This document shows, one piece after another, positions 14,097-27,100 of a DNA stretch of 64,000 nt. Each line of letters starts with the position of its first letter. Position 1 is the first letter of the stretch. Made by a program: the position numbers and the translations under genes. Origin of the DNA: Strigamia acuminata (taxonomy: Eukaryota > Arthropoda > Chilopoda > Geophilomorpha > Linotaeniidae); assembly GCA_949358305.1 (NCBI GenBank), contig CASHSZ010000010.1, positions 124,001 through 188,000 on the forward strand, read 5' to 3'. The notes under the pieces are model-generated. The model saw only the letters and a list, made by a program, of their open reading frames with translations. It was not told the DNA's origin and did no database searches.

Positions 14097-14228
14097 AATG
14101 TAAGTTTTAGAAACATCCAACCAATGATTTGGGAGAATAGACTTTTGATCTCATCACAGTTGACTTAGCACAAACACCAATGTCTCTGAATGTTCAGAAA
14201 TAGTGTTTAAACCTTAGTAGAAGGCTCC
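14097..14228. repeat. 132-bp chimeric monomer (regular front, D back)
   Basis: The first half is regular (ATTTGGGAGAATAGAC), but the second half carries the D-type 8-bp deletion (ACAAACACCAATGTCTCTG). This gives 132 bp rather than 140. It looks like a recombinant between the two monomer classes within their shared CAGTTGACTTAGCACAAACA segment. Confidence 0.9.
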
Positions 14229-15488
14229 AATGTAAGTTTTAGAAACATCCAACCAATGATTTGGGAGAATAGACTTTTGATCTCATCACAGTTGACTTAG
14301 CACAAACACCACAAGTCCAATGTCTCTGAATGTTCAGAAATAGTGTTTAAACCTTAGTAGAAAGCTCCAATGTAAGTTTTAGAAACATCCAACCAATGAT
14401 TTGGGAGAATAGACTTTTGATCTCATCACAGTTGACTTAGCACAAACACCACAAGTCCAATGTCTCTGAATGTTCAGAAATAGTGTTTAAACCTTAGTAG
14501 AAGGCTCCAATGTAAGTTTTAGAAACATTCAACCATTGATTTAGGAGAATAGACTTTTGATCTCATCACAGTTGACTTAGCACAAACACCACAAGACCAA
14601 TGTCTCTGAATGTTCAGAAATAGTGTTTAAACCTTAGTAGAAGGCTCCAATGTAAATTTTAGAAACATCCAACCAATGATTTGGGAGAATAGACTTTTGA
14701 TCTCATCACAGTTGACTTAGCACAAACACCACAAGACCAATGTCTCTGAATGTTCAGAAATAGTGTTTAAACCTTAGTAGAAGGCTCCAATGTAAGTTTT
14801 AGAGACATCCAACCAATGATTTGGGAGAATAGACTTTTGATCTAATCACAGTTGACTTAGCACAAACACCACAAGACCAATGTCTCTGAATGTTCAGAAA
14901 TAGTGTTTAAACCTTAGTAGAAGGCTCCAATGTAAGTTTTAGAAACATCCAACCAATGATTTGGGAGAATAGACTTTTGATCTCATCACAGTTGACTTAG
15001 CACAAACACCACAAGACCAATATCTCTGAATGTTCAGAAATAGTGTTTAAACCTTAGTAGAAGGCTCCAATGTAAGTTTTAGAAACATCCAACCAATGAT
15101 TTGGGAGAATAGACTTTTGATCTCATCACAGTTGACTTAGCAGAAACACCACAAGTCCAATGTCTCTGAATGTTCAGAAATAGTGTTTAAACCTTAGTAG
15201 AAGGCTCCAATGTAAGTTTTAGAAACATTCAACCATTGATTTAGGAGAATAGACTTTTGATCTCATCACAGTTGACTTAGCACAAACACCACAAGACCAA
15301 TGTCTCTGAATGTTCAGAAATAGTGTTTAAACCTTAGTAGAAGGCTCCAATGTAAGTTTTAGAAACATCCAACCAATGATCTGGGAGAATAGACTTTTGA
15401 TCTCATCACAGTTGACTTAGCACAAGCACCACAAGTCCAATGTGTCTGAATGTTTATAAATAGTGTTTAAACCTTTGTAGAAGCCTTA

Positions 15489-18137
15489 AATGTAAGTTTT
15501 AGCAACACCCAAGCAATAAATTTTGAAAAAAAAATTTTGAGCTCATTTCAGATCGCAGTTGACTTAGCACAAACACCAATGTCTCTGAATGTTCAGAAAT
15601 AGTGTTTAAACCTTAGTAGAAGGCTCCAATGTAAGTTTTAGAAACATCCAACCAATGATTTGGGAGAATAGACTTTTGATCTCATCACAGTTGACTTAGC
15701 ACAAACACCACAAGTCCAATGTCTCTGAATGTTCAGAAATAGTGTTTAAACCTTAGTAGAAAGCTCCAATGTAAGTTTTAGAAACATCCAACCAATGATT
15801 TGGGAGAATAGACTTTTGATCTCATCACAGTTGACTTAGCACAAACACCACAAGTCCAATGTCTCTGAATGTTCAGAAATAGTGTTTAAACCTTAGTAGA
15901 AGGCTCCAATGTAAGTTTTAGAAACATCCAACCAATGATTTGGGAGAATAGACTTTTGATCTCATCACAGTTGACTTAGCACAAACACCACAAGTCCAAT
16001 GTCTCTGAATGTTCAGAAATAGTGTTTAAACCTTAGTAGAAAGCTCCAATGTAAGTTTTAGAAACATCCAACCAATGATTTGGGAGAATAGACTTTTGAT
16101 CTCATCACAGTTGACTTAGCACAAACACCACAAGTCCAATGTCTCTGAATGTTCAGAAATAGTGTTTAAACCTTAGTAGAAGGCTCCAATGTAAGTTTTA
16201 GAAACATTCAATCATTGATTTAGGAGAATAGACTTTTGATCTCATCACAGTTGACTTAGCACAAACACCACAAGACCAATGTCTCTAAATGTTCAGAAAT
16301 AGTGTTTAAACCTTAGTAGAAGGCTCCAATGTAAGTTTTAGAAACATCCAACCAATGATTTGGGAGAATAGACTTTTGATCTCATCACAGTTGACTTAGC
16401 ACAAACACCACAAGACCAATGTCTCTGAATGTTCAGAAATAGTGTTTAAACCTTAGTAGAAGGCTCCAATGTAAGTTTTAGAGACATCCAACCAATGATT
16501 TGGGAGAATAGACTTTTGATCTAATCACAGTTGACTTAGCACAAACACCACAAGACCAATGTCTCTGAATGTTTAGAAATAGTGTTTAAACCTTAGTAGA
16601 AGGCTCTAATGTAAGTTTTAGAAACATCCAACCAATGATTTGGGAGAATAGACTTTTGATCTCATCACAGTTGACTTAGCACAAACACCACAAGTCCAAT
16701 GTGTCTGAATGTTTATAAATAGTGTTTAAACCTTTGTAGATGTAAGTTTTAGCAACACCCAAGCAATAAATTTTGAAAAAAAAATTTTGAGCTCATTTCA
16801 GATCGCAGTTGACTTAGCACAAACACCAATGTCTCTGAATGTTCAGAAATAGTGTTTAAACCTTAGTAGAAGGCTCCAATGTAAGTTTTAGAAACATCCA
16901 ACCAATGATTTGGGAGAATAGACTTTTGATCTCATCACAGTTGACTTAGCACAAACACCACAAGTCCAATGTCTCTGAATGTTCAGAAATAGTGTTTAAA
17001 CCTTAGTAGAAGGCTCCAATGTAAGTTTTAGAGACATCCAACCAATGATTTGGGAGAATAGACTTTTGATCTCATCACAGTTGACTTAGCACAAACACCA
17101 CAAGTCCAATGTCTCTGAATGTTCAGAAATAGTGTTTAAACCTTAGTAGAAGGCTCCAATGTAAGTTTTAGAAACATTCAACCATTGATTTAGGAGAATA
17201 GACTTTTGATCTCATCACAGTTGACTTAGCACAAACACCACAAGACCAATGTCTCTGAATGTTCAGAAATAGTGTTTAAACCTTAGTAGAAGGCTCCAAT
17301 GTAAATTTTAGAAACATCCAACCAATGATTTGGGAGAATAGACTTTTGATCTCATCACAGTTGACTTAGCACAAACACCACAAGACCAATGTCTCTGAAT
17401 GTTCAGAAATAGTGTTTAAACCTTAGTAGAAGGCTCCAATGTAAGTTTTAGAGACATCCAACCAATGATTTGGGAGAATAGACTTTTGATCTAATCACAG
17501 TTGACTTAGCACAAACACCACAAGACCAATGTCTCTGAATGTTCAGAAATAGTGTTTAAACCTTAGTAGAAGGCTCCAATGTAAGTTTTAGAAACATCCA
17601 ACCAATGATTTGGGAGAATAGACTTTTGATCTCATCACAGTTGACTTAGCACAAACACCACAAGACCAATGTCTCTGAATGTTCAGAAATAGTGTTTAAA
17701 CCTTAGTAGAAGGCTCCAATGTAAGTTTTAGAAACATCCAACCAATGATTTGGGAGAATAGACTTTTGATCTCATCACAGTTGACTTAGCAGAAACACCA
17801 CAAGTCCAATGTCTCTGAATGTTCAGAAATAGTGTTTAAACCTTAGTAGAAGGCTCCAATGTAAGTTTTAGAAACATTCAACCATTGATTTAGGAGAATA
17901 GACTTTTGATCTCATCACAGTTGACTTAGCACAAACACCACAAGACCAATGTCTCTGAATGTTCAGAAATAGTGTTTAAACCTTAGTAGAAGGCTCCAAT
18001 GTAAGTTTTAGAAACATCCAACCAATGATTTGGGAGAATAGACTTTTGATCTCATCACAGTTGACTTAGCACAAACACCACAAGTCCAATGTGTCTGAAT
18101 GTTTATAAATAGTGTTTAAACCTTTGTAGAAGCCTTA
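15489..18137. repeat. 2.65-kb higher-order repeat unit, copy 1
   Basis: This 2,649-bp unit holds a long-junction D monomer plus eight monomers (1,251 bp), then a short-junction D monomer plus nine monomers (1,398 bp). The same three D spacings occur at 29305-31953, offset 13,816 bp. Shared marks include the GAGACATCC monomer with unusual CTCATCAC near 17030 and near 30840. The upstream flank shares AATGATCTGG and AAGCACC variants. Confidence 0.85.
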
Positions 18138-21100
18138 AATGTAAGTTTTAGCAACACCCAAGCAATAAATTTTGAAAAAAAAATTTTGAGCTCATTTCAG
18201 ATCGCAGTTGACTTAGCACAAACACCAATGTCTCTGAATGTTCAGAAATAGTGTTTAAACCTTAGTAGAAGGCTCCAATGTAAGTTTTAGAAACATCCAA
18301 CCAATGATTTGGGAGAATAGACTTTTGATCTCATCACAGTTGACTTAGCACAAACACCACAAGTCCAATGTCTCTGAATGTTCAGAAATAGTGTTTAAAC
18401 CTTAGTAGAAAGCTCCAATGTAAGTTTTAGAAACATCCAACCAATGATTTGGGAGAATAGACTTTTGATCTGATCACAGTTGACTTAGCACAAACACCAC
18501 AAGTCCAATGTCTCTGAATGTTCAGAAATAGTGTTTAAACCTTAGTAGAAGGCTCCAATGTAAGTTTTAGAAACATCCAACCAATGATTTGGGAGAATAG
18601 ACTTTTGATCTCATCACAGTTGACTTAGCACAAACACCACAAGTCCAATGTCTCTGAATGTTCAGAAATAGTGTTTAAACCTTAGTAGAAAGCTCCAATG
18701 TAAGTTTTAGAAACATCCAACCAATGATTTGGGAGAATAGACTTTTGATCTCATCACAGTTGACTTAGCACAAACACCACAAGTCCAATGTCTCTGAATG
18801 TTCAGAAATAGTGTTTAAACCTTAGTAGAAGGCTCCAATGTAAGTTTTAGAAACATTCAATCATTGATTTAGGAGAATAGACTTTTGATCTCATCACAGT
18901 TGACTTAGCACAAACACCACAAGACCAATGTCTCTGAATGTTCAGAAATAGTGTTTAAACCTTAGTAGAAGGCTCCAATGTAAGTTTTAGAGACATCCAA
19001 CCAATGATTTGGGAGAATAGACTTTTGATCTAATCACAGTTGACTTAGCACAAACACCACAAGACCAATGTCTCTGAATGTTTAGAAATAGTGTTTAAAC
19101 CTTAGTAGAAGGCTCTAATGTAAGTTTTAGAAACATCCAACCAATGATTTGGGAGAATAGACTTTTGATCTCATCACAGTTGACTTAGCACAAACACCAC
19201 AAGTCCAATGTGTCTGAATGTTTATAAATAGTGTTTAAACCTTTGTAGATGTAAGTTTTAGCAACACCCAAGCAATAAATTTTGAAAAAAAAATTTTGAG
19301 CTCCTTTCAGATCGCAGTTGACTTAGCACAAACACCAATGTCTCTGAATGTTCAGAAATAGTGTTTAAACCTTAGTAGAAGGCTCCAATGTAAGTTTTAG
19401 AAACATCCAACCAATGATTTGGGAGAATAGACTTTTGATCTCATCACAGTTGACTTAGCACAAACACCACAAGTCCAATGTCTCTGAATGTTCAGAAATA
19501 GTGTTTAAACCTTAGTAGAAGGCTCCAATGTAAGTTTTAGAAACATTCAATCATTGATTTAGGAGAATAGACTTTTGATCTCATCACAGTTGACTTAGCA
19601 CAAACACCACAAGACCAATGTCTCTGAATGTTCAGAAATAGTGTTTAAACCTTAGTAGAAGGCTCCAATGTAAGTTTTAGAAACATCCAACCAATGATTT
19701 GGGAGAATAGACTTTTGATCTCATCACAGTTGACTTAGCACAAACACCACAAGTCCAATGTCTCTGAATGTTCAGAAATAGTGTTTAAACCTTAGTAGAA
19801 GGCTCCAATGTAAGTTTTAGAAACATCCAACCAATGATTTGGGAGAATAGACTTTTGATCTCATCACAGTTGACTTAGCACAAACACCACAAGTCCAATG
19901 TCTCTGAATGTTCAGAAATAGTGTTTAAACCTTAGTAGAAGGCTCCAATGTAAGTTTTAGAAACATTCAACCATTGATTTAGGAGAATAGACTTTTGATC
20001 TCATCACAGTTGACTTAGCACAAACACCACAAGACCAATGTCTCTGAATGTTCAGAAATAGTGTTTAAACCTTAGTAGAAGGCTCCAATGTAAGTTTTAG
20101 AAACATCCAACCAATGATTTGGGAGAATAGACTTTTGATCTCATCACAGTTGACTTAGCACAAACACCACAAGACCAATGTCTCTGAATGTTCAGAAATA
20201 GTGTTTAAACCTTAGTAGAAGGCTCCAATGTAAGTTTTAGAAACATCCAACCATTGATTTGGGAGAATAGACTTTTGATCTCATCACAGTTGACTTAGCA
20301 CAAACACCACAAGACCAATGTCTCTGAATGTTCAGAAATAGTGTTTAAACCTTAGTAGAAGGCTCCAATGTAAGTTTTAGAAACATCCAACCAATGATTT
20401 GGGAGAATAGACTTTTGATCTCATCACAGTTGACTTAGCAGAAACACCACAAGTCCAATGTCTCTGAATGTTCAGAAATAGTGTTTAAACCTTAGTAGAA
20501 GGCTCCAATGTAAGTTTTAGAAACATTCAACCATTGATTTAGGAGAATAGACTTTTGATCTCATCACAGTTGACTTAGCACAAACACCACAAGACCAATG
20601 TCTCTGAATGTTCAGAAATAGTGTTTAAACCTTAGTAGAAGGCTCCAATGTAAATTTTAGAAACATCCAACCAATGATTTGGGAGAATAGACTTTTGATC
20701 TCATCACAGTTGACTTAGCACAAACACCACAAGACCAATGTCTCTGAATGTTCAGAAATAGTGTTTAAACCTTAGTAGAAGGCTCCAATGTAAGTTTTAG
20801 AGACATCCAACCAATAATTTGGGAGAATAGACTTTTGATCTAATCACAGTTGACTTAGCACAAACACCACAAGACCAATGTCTCTGAATGTTCAGAAATA
20901 GTGTTTAAACCTTAGTAGAAGGCTCCAATGTAAGTTTTAGAAACATCCAATCAATGATTTGGGAGAATAGACTTTTGATCTCATCACAGTTGACTTAGCA
21001 CAAACACCACAAGACCAATGTCTCTGAATGTTCAGAAATAGTGTTTAAACCTTAGTAGAAGGCTCCAATGTAAGTTTTAGAAACATCCAACCAATGATTT

Positions 21101-24100
21101 GGGAGAATAGACTTTTGATCTCATCACAGTTGACTTAGCAGAAACACCACAAGTCCAATGTCTCTGAATGTTCAGAAATAGTGTTTAAACCTTAGTAGAA
21201 GGCTCCAATGTAAGTTTTAGAAACATTCAACCATTGATTTAGGAGAATAGACTTTTGATCTCATCACAGTTGACTTAGCACAAACACCACAAGACCAATG
21301 TCTCTGAATGTTCAGAAATAGTGTTTAAACCTTAGTAGAGGGGCTCCAATGTAAGTTTTAGAAACATCCAACCAATGATTTGGGAGAATAGACTTTTGAT
21401 CTCATCACAGTTGACTTAGCACAAACACCACAAGTCCAATGTGTCTGAATGTTTATAAATAGTGTTTAAACCTTTGTAGAAGCCTTAAATGTAAGTTTTA
21501 GCAACACCCAAGCAATAAATTTTGAAAAAAAAATTTTGAGCTCATTTCAGATCGCAGTTGACTTAGCACAAACACCAATGTCTCTGAATGTTCAGAAATA
21601 GTGTTTAAACCTTAGTAGAAAGCTCCAATGTAAGTTTTAGAAACATCCAACCAATGATTTGGGAGAATAGACTTTTGATCTCATCACAGTTGACTTAGCA
21701 CAAACACCACAAGTCCAATGTCTCTGAATGTTCAGAAATAGTGTTTAAACCTTAGTAGAAGGCTCCAATGTAAGTTTTAGAAACATTCAACCATTGATTT
21801 AGGAGAATAGACTTTTGATCTCATCACAGTTGACTTAGCACAAACACCACAAGTCCAATGTCTCTGAATGTTCAGAAATAGTGTTTAAACCTTAGTAGAA
21901 GGCTCCAATGTAAGTTTTAGAAACATCCAACCAATGATTTGGGAGAATAGACTTTTGATCTCATCACAGTTGACTTAGCACAAACACCACAAGTCCAATG
22001 TCTCTGAATGTTCAGAAATAGTGTTTAAACCTTAGTAGAAGGCTCCAATGTAAGTTTTAGAAACATTCAACCATTGATTTAGGAGAATAGACTTTTGATC
22101 TCATCACAGTTGACTTAGCACAAACACCACAAGACCAATGTCTCTGAATGTTCAGAAATAGTGTTTAAACCTTAGTAGAAGGCTCCAATGTAAATTTTAG
22201 AAACATCCAACCAATGATTTGGGAGAATAGACTTTTGATCTCATCACAGTTGACTTAGCACAAACACCACAAGACCAATGTCTCTGAATGTTCAGAAATA
22301 GTGTTTAAACCTTAGTAGAAGGCTCCAATGTAAGTTTTAGAGACATCCAACCAATGATTTGGGAGAATAGACTTTTGATCTAATCACAGTTGACTTAGCA
22401 CAAACACCACAAGACCAATGTCTCTGAATGTTCAGAAATAGTGTTTAAACCTTAGTAGAAGGCTCCAATGTAAGTTTTAGAAACATCCAACCAATGATTT
22501 GGGAGAATAGACTTTTGATCTCATCACAGTTGACTTAGCACAAACACCACAAGACCAATGTCTCTGAATGTTCAGAAATAGTGTTTAAACCTTAGTAGAA
22601 GGCTCCAATGTAAGTTTTAGAAACATCCAACCATTGATTTGGGAGAATAGACTTTTGATCTCATCACAGTTGACTTAGCACAAACACCACAAGACCAATG
22701 TCTCTGAATGTTCAGAAATAGTGTTTAAACCTTAGTAGAAGGCTCCAATGTAAGTTTTAGAAACATCCAACCAATGATTTGGGAGAATAGACTTTTGATC
22801 TCATCACAGTTGACTTAGCAGAAACACCACAAGTCCAATGTCTCTGAATGTTCAGAAATAGTGTTTAAACCTTAGTAGAAGGCTCCAATGTAAGTTTTAG
22901 AAACATTCAACCATTGATTTAGGAGAATAGACTTTTGATCTCATCACAGTTGACTTAGCACAAACACCACAAGACCAATGTCTCTGAATGTTCAGAAATA
23001 GTGTTTAAACCTTAGTAGAAGGCTCCAATGTAAATTTTAGAAACATCCAACCAATGATTTGGGAGAATAGACTTTTGATCTCATCACAGTTGACTTAGCA
23101 CAAACACCACAAGACCAATGTCTCTGAATGTTCAGAAATAGTGTTTAAACCTTAGTAGAAGGCTCCAATGTAAGTTTTAGAGACATCCAACCAATAATTT
23201 GGGAGAATAGACTTTTGATCTAATCACAGTTGACTTAGCACAAACACCACAAGACCAATGTCTCTGAATGTTCAGAAATAGTGTTTAAACCTTAGTAGAA
23301 GGCTCCAATGTAAGTTTTAGAAACATCCAATCAATGATTTGGGAGAATAGACTTTTGATCTCATCACAGTTGACTTAGCACAAACACCACAAGACCAATG
23401 TCTCTGAATGTTCAGAAATAGTGTTTAAACCTTAGTAGAAGGCTCCAATGTAAGTTTTAGAAACATCCAACCAATGATTTGGGAGAATAGACTTTTGATC
23501 TCATCACAGTTGACTTAGCAGAAACACCACAAGTCCAATGTCTCTGAATGTTCAGAAATAGTGTTTAAACCTTAGTAGAAGGCTCCAATGTAAGTTTTAG
23601 AAACATTCAACCATTGATTTAGGAGAATAGACTTTTGATCTCATCACAGTTGACTTAGCACAAACACCACAAGACCAATGTCTCTGAATGTTCAGAAATA
23701 GTGTTTAAACCTTAGTAGAGGGGCTCCAATGTAAGTTTTAGAAACATCCAACCAATGATTTGGGAGAATAGACTTTTGATCTCATCACAGTTGACTTAGC
23801 ACAAACACCACAAGTCCAATGTGTCTGAATGTTTATAAATAGTGTTTAAACCTTTGTAGAAGCCTTAAATGTAAGTTTTAGCAACACCCAAGCAATAAAT
23901 TTTGAAAAAAAAATTTTGAGCTCATTTCAGATCGCAGTTGACTTAGCACAAACACCAATGTCTCTGAATGTTCAGAAATAGTGTTTAAACCTTAGTAGAA
24001 GGCTCCAATGTAAGTTTTAGAAACATCCAACCAATGATTTGGGAGAATAGACTTTTGATCTCATCACAGTTGACTTAGCACAAACACCACAAGTCCAATG

Positions 24101-27100
24101 TCTCTGAATGTTCAGAAATAGTGTTTAAACCTTAGTAGAAAGCTCCAATGTAAGTTTTAGAAACATCCAACCAATGATTTGGGAGAATAGACTTTTGATC
24201 TCATCACAGTTGACTTAGCACAAACACCACAAGTCCAATGTCTCTGAATGTTCAGAAATAGTGTTTAAACCTTAGTAGAAGGCTCCAATGTAAGTTTTAG
24301 AAACATTCAACCATTGATTTAGGAGAATAGACTTTTGATCTCATCACAGTTGACTTAGCACAAACACCACAAGTCCAATGTCTCTGAATGTTCAGAAATA
24401 GTGTTTAAACCTTAGTAGAAGGCTCCAATGTAAGTTTTAGAAACATCCAACCAATGATTTGGGAGAATAGACTTTTGATCTCATCACAGTTGACTTAGCA
24501 CAAACACCACAAGTCCAATGTCTCTGAATGTTCAGAAATAGTGTTTAAACCTTAGTAGAAGGCTCCAATGTAAGTTTTAGAAACATTCAACCATTGATTT
24601 AGGAGAATAGACTTTTGATCTCATCACAGTTGACTTAGCACAAACACCACAAGACCAATGTCTCTGAATGTTCAGAAATAGTGTTTAAACCTTAGTAGAA
24701 GGCTCCAATGTAAATTTTAGAAACATCCAACCAATGATTTGGGAGAATAGACTTTTGATCTCATCACAGTTGACTTAGCACAAACACCACAAGACCAATG
24801 TCTCTGAATGTTCAGAAATAGTGTTTAAACCTTAGTAGAAGGCTCCAATGTAAGTTTTAGAGACATCCAACCAATGATTTGGGAGAATAGACTTTTGATC
24901 TAATCACAGTTGACTTAGCACAAACACCACAAGACCAATGTCTCTGAATGTTCAGAAATAGTGTTTAAACCTTAGTAGAAGGCTCCAATGTAAGTTTTAG
25001 AAACATCCAACCAATGATTTGGGAGAATAGACTTTTGATCTCATCACAGTTGACTTAGCACAAACACCACAAGACCAATGTCTCTGAATGTTCAGAAATA
25101 GTGTTTAAACCTTAGTAGAAGGCTCCAATGTAAGTTTTAGAAACATCCAACCAATGATTTGGGAGAATAGACTTTTGATCTCATCACAGTTGACTTAGCA
25201 GAAACACCACAAGTCCAATGTCTCTGAATGTTCAGAAATAGTGTTTAAACCTTAGTAGAAGGCTCCAATGTAAGTTTTAGAAACATTCAACCATTGATTT
25301 AGGAGAATAGACTTTTGATCTCATCACAGTTGACTTAGCACAAACACCACAAGACCAATGTCTCTGAATGTTCAGAAATAGTGTTTAAACCTTAGTAGAA
25401 GGCTCCAATGTAAGTTTTAGAAACATCCAACCAATGATTTGGGAGAATAGACTTTTGATCTCATCACAGTTGACTTAGCACAAACACCACAAGTCCAATG
25501 TGTCTGAATGTTTATAAATAGTGTTTAAACCTTTGTAGAAGCCTTAAATGTAAGTTTTAGCAACACCCAAGCAATAAATTTTGAAAAAAAAATTTTGAGC
25601 TCATTTCAGATCGCAGTTGACTTAGCACAAACACCAATGTCTCTGAATGTTCAGAAATAGTGTTTAAACCTTAGTAGAAGGCTCCAATGTAAGTTTTAGA
25701 AACATCCAACCAATGATTTGGGAGAATAGACTTTTGATCTCATCACAGTTGACTTAGCACAAACACCACAAGTCCAATGTCTCTGAATGTTCAGAAATAG
25801 TGTTTAAACCTTAGTAGAAGGCTCCAATGTAAGTTTTAGAAACATCCAACCAATGATTTGGGAGAATAGACTTTTGATCTCATCACAGTTGACTTAGCAC
25901 AAACACCACAAGTCCAATGTGTCTGAATGTTTATAAATAGTGTTTAAACCTTTGTAGATGTAAGTTTTAGCAACACCCAAGCAATAAATTTTGAAAAAAA
26001 AATTTTGAGCTCATTTCAGATCGCAGTTGACTTAGCACAAACACCAATGTCTCTGAATGTTCAGAAATAGTGTTTAAACCTTAGTAGAAGGCTCCAATGT
26101 AAGTTTTAGAAACATCCAACCAATGATTTGGGAGAATAGACTTTTGATCTCATCACAGTTGACTTAGCACAAACACCACAAGACCAATGTCTCTGAATGT
26201 TCAGAAATAGTGTTTAAACCTTAGTAGAAGGCTCCAATGTAAGTTTTAGAAACATCCAACCAATGATTTGGGAGAATAGACTTTTGATCTCATCACAGTT
26301 GACTTAGCAGAAACACCACAAGTCCAATGTCTCTGAATGTTCAGAAATAATGTTTAAACCTTAGTAGAAGGCTCCAATGTAAGTTTTAGAAACATTCAAC
26401 CATTGATTTAGGAGAATAGACTTTTGATCTCATCACAGTTGACTTAGCACAAACACCACAAGACCAATGTCTCTGAATGTTCAGAAATAGTGTTTAAACC
26501 TTAGTAGAAGGCTCCAATGTAAGTTTTAGAAACATCCAACCAATGATTTGGGAGAATAGACTTTTGATCTCATCACAGTTGACTTAGCACAAACACCACA
26601 AGTCCAATGTGTCTGAATGTTTATAAATAGTGTTTAAACCTTTGTAGAAGCCTTAAATGTAAGTTTTAGCAACACCCAAGCAATAAATTTTGAAAAAAAA
26701 ATTTTGAGCTCATTTCAGATCGCAGTTGACTTAGCACAAACACCAATGTCTCTGAATGTTCAGAAATAGTGTTTAAACCTTAGTAGAAGGCTCCAATGTA
26801 AGTTTTAGAAACATCCAACCAATGATTTGGGAGAATAGACTTTTGATCTCATCACAGTTGACTTAGCACAAACACCACAAGTCCAATGTCTCTGAATGTT
26901 CAGAAATAGTGTTTAAACCTTAGTAGAAAGCTCCAATGTAAGTTTTAGAAACATCCAACCAATGATTTGGGAGAATAGACTTTTGATCTCATCACAGTTG
27001 ACTTAGCACAAACACCACAAGTCCAATGTCTCTGAATGTTCAGAAATAGTGTTTAAACCTTAGTAGAAGGCTCCAATGTAAGTTTTAGAAACATTCAACC

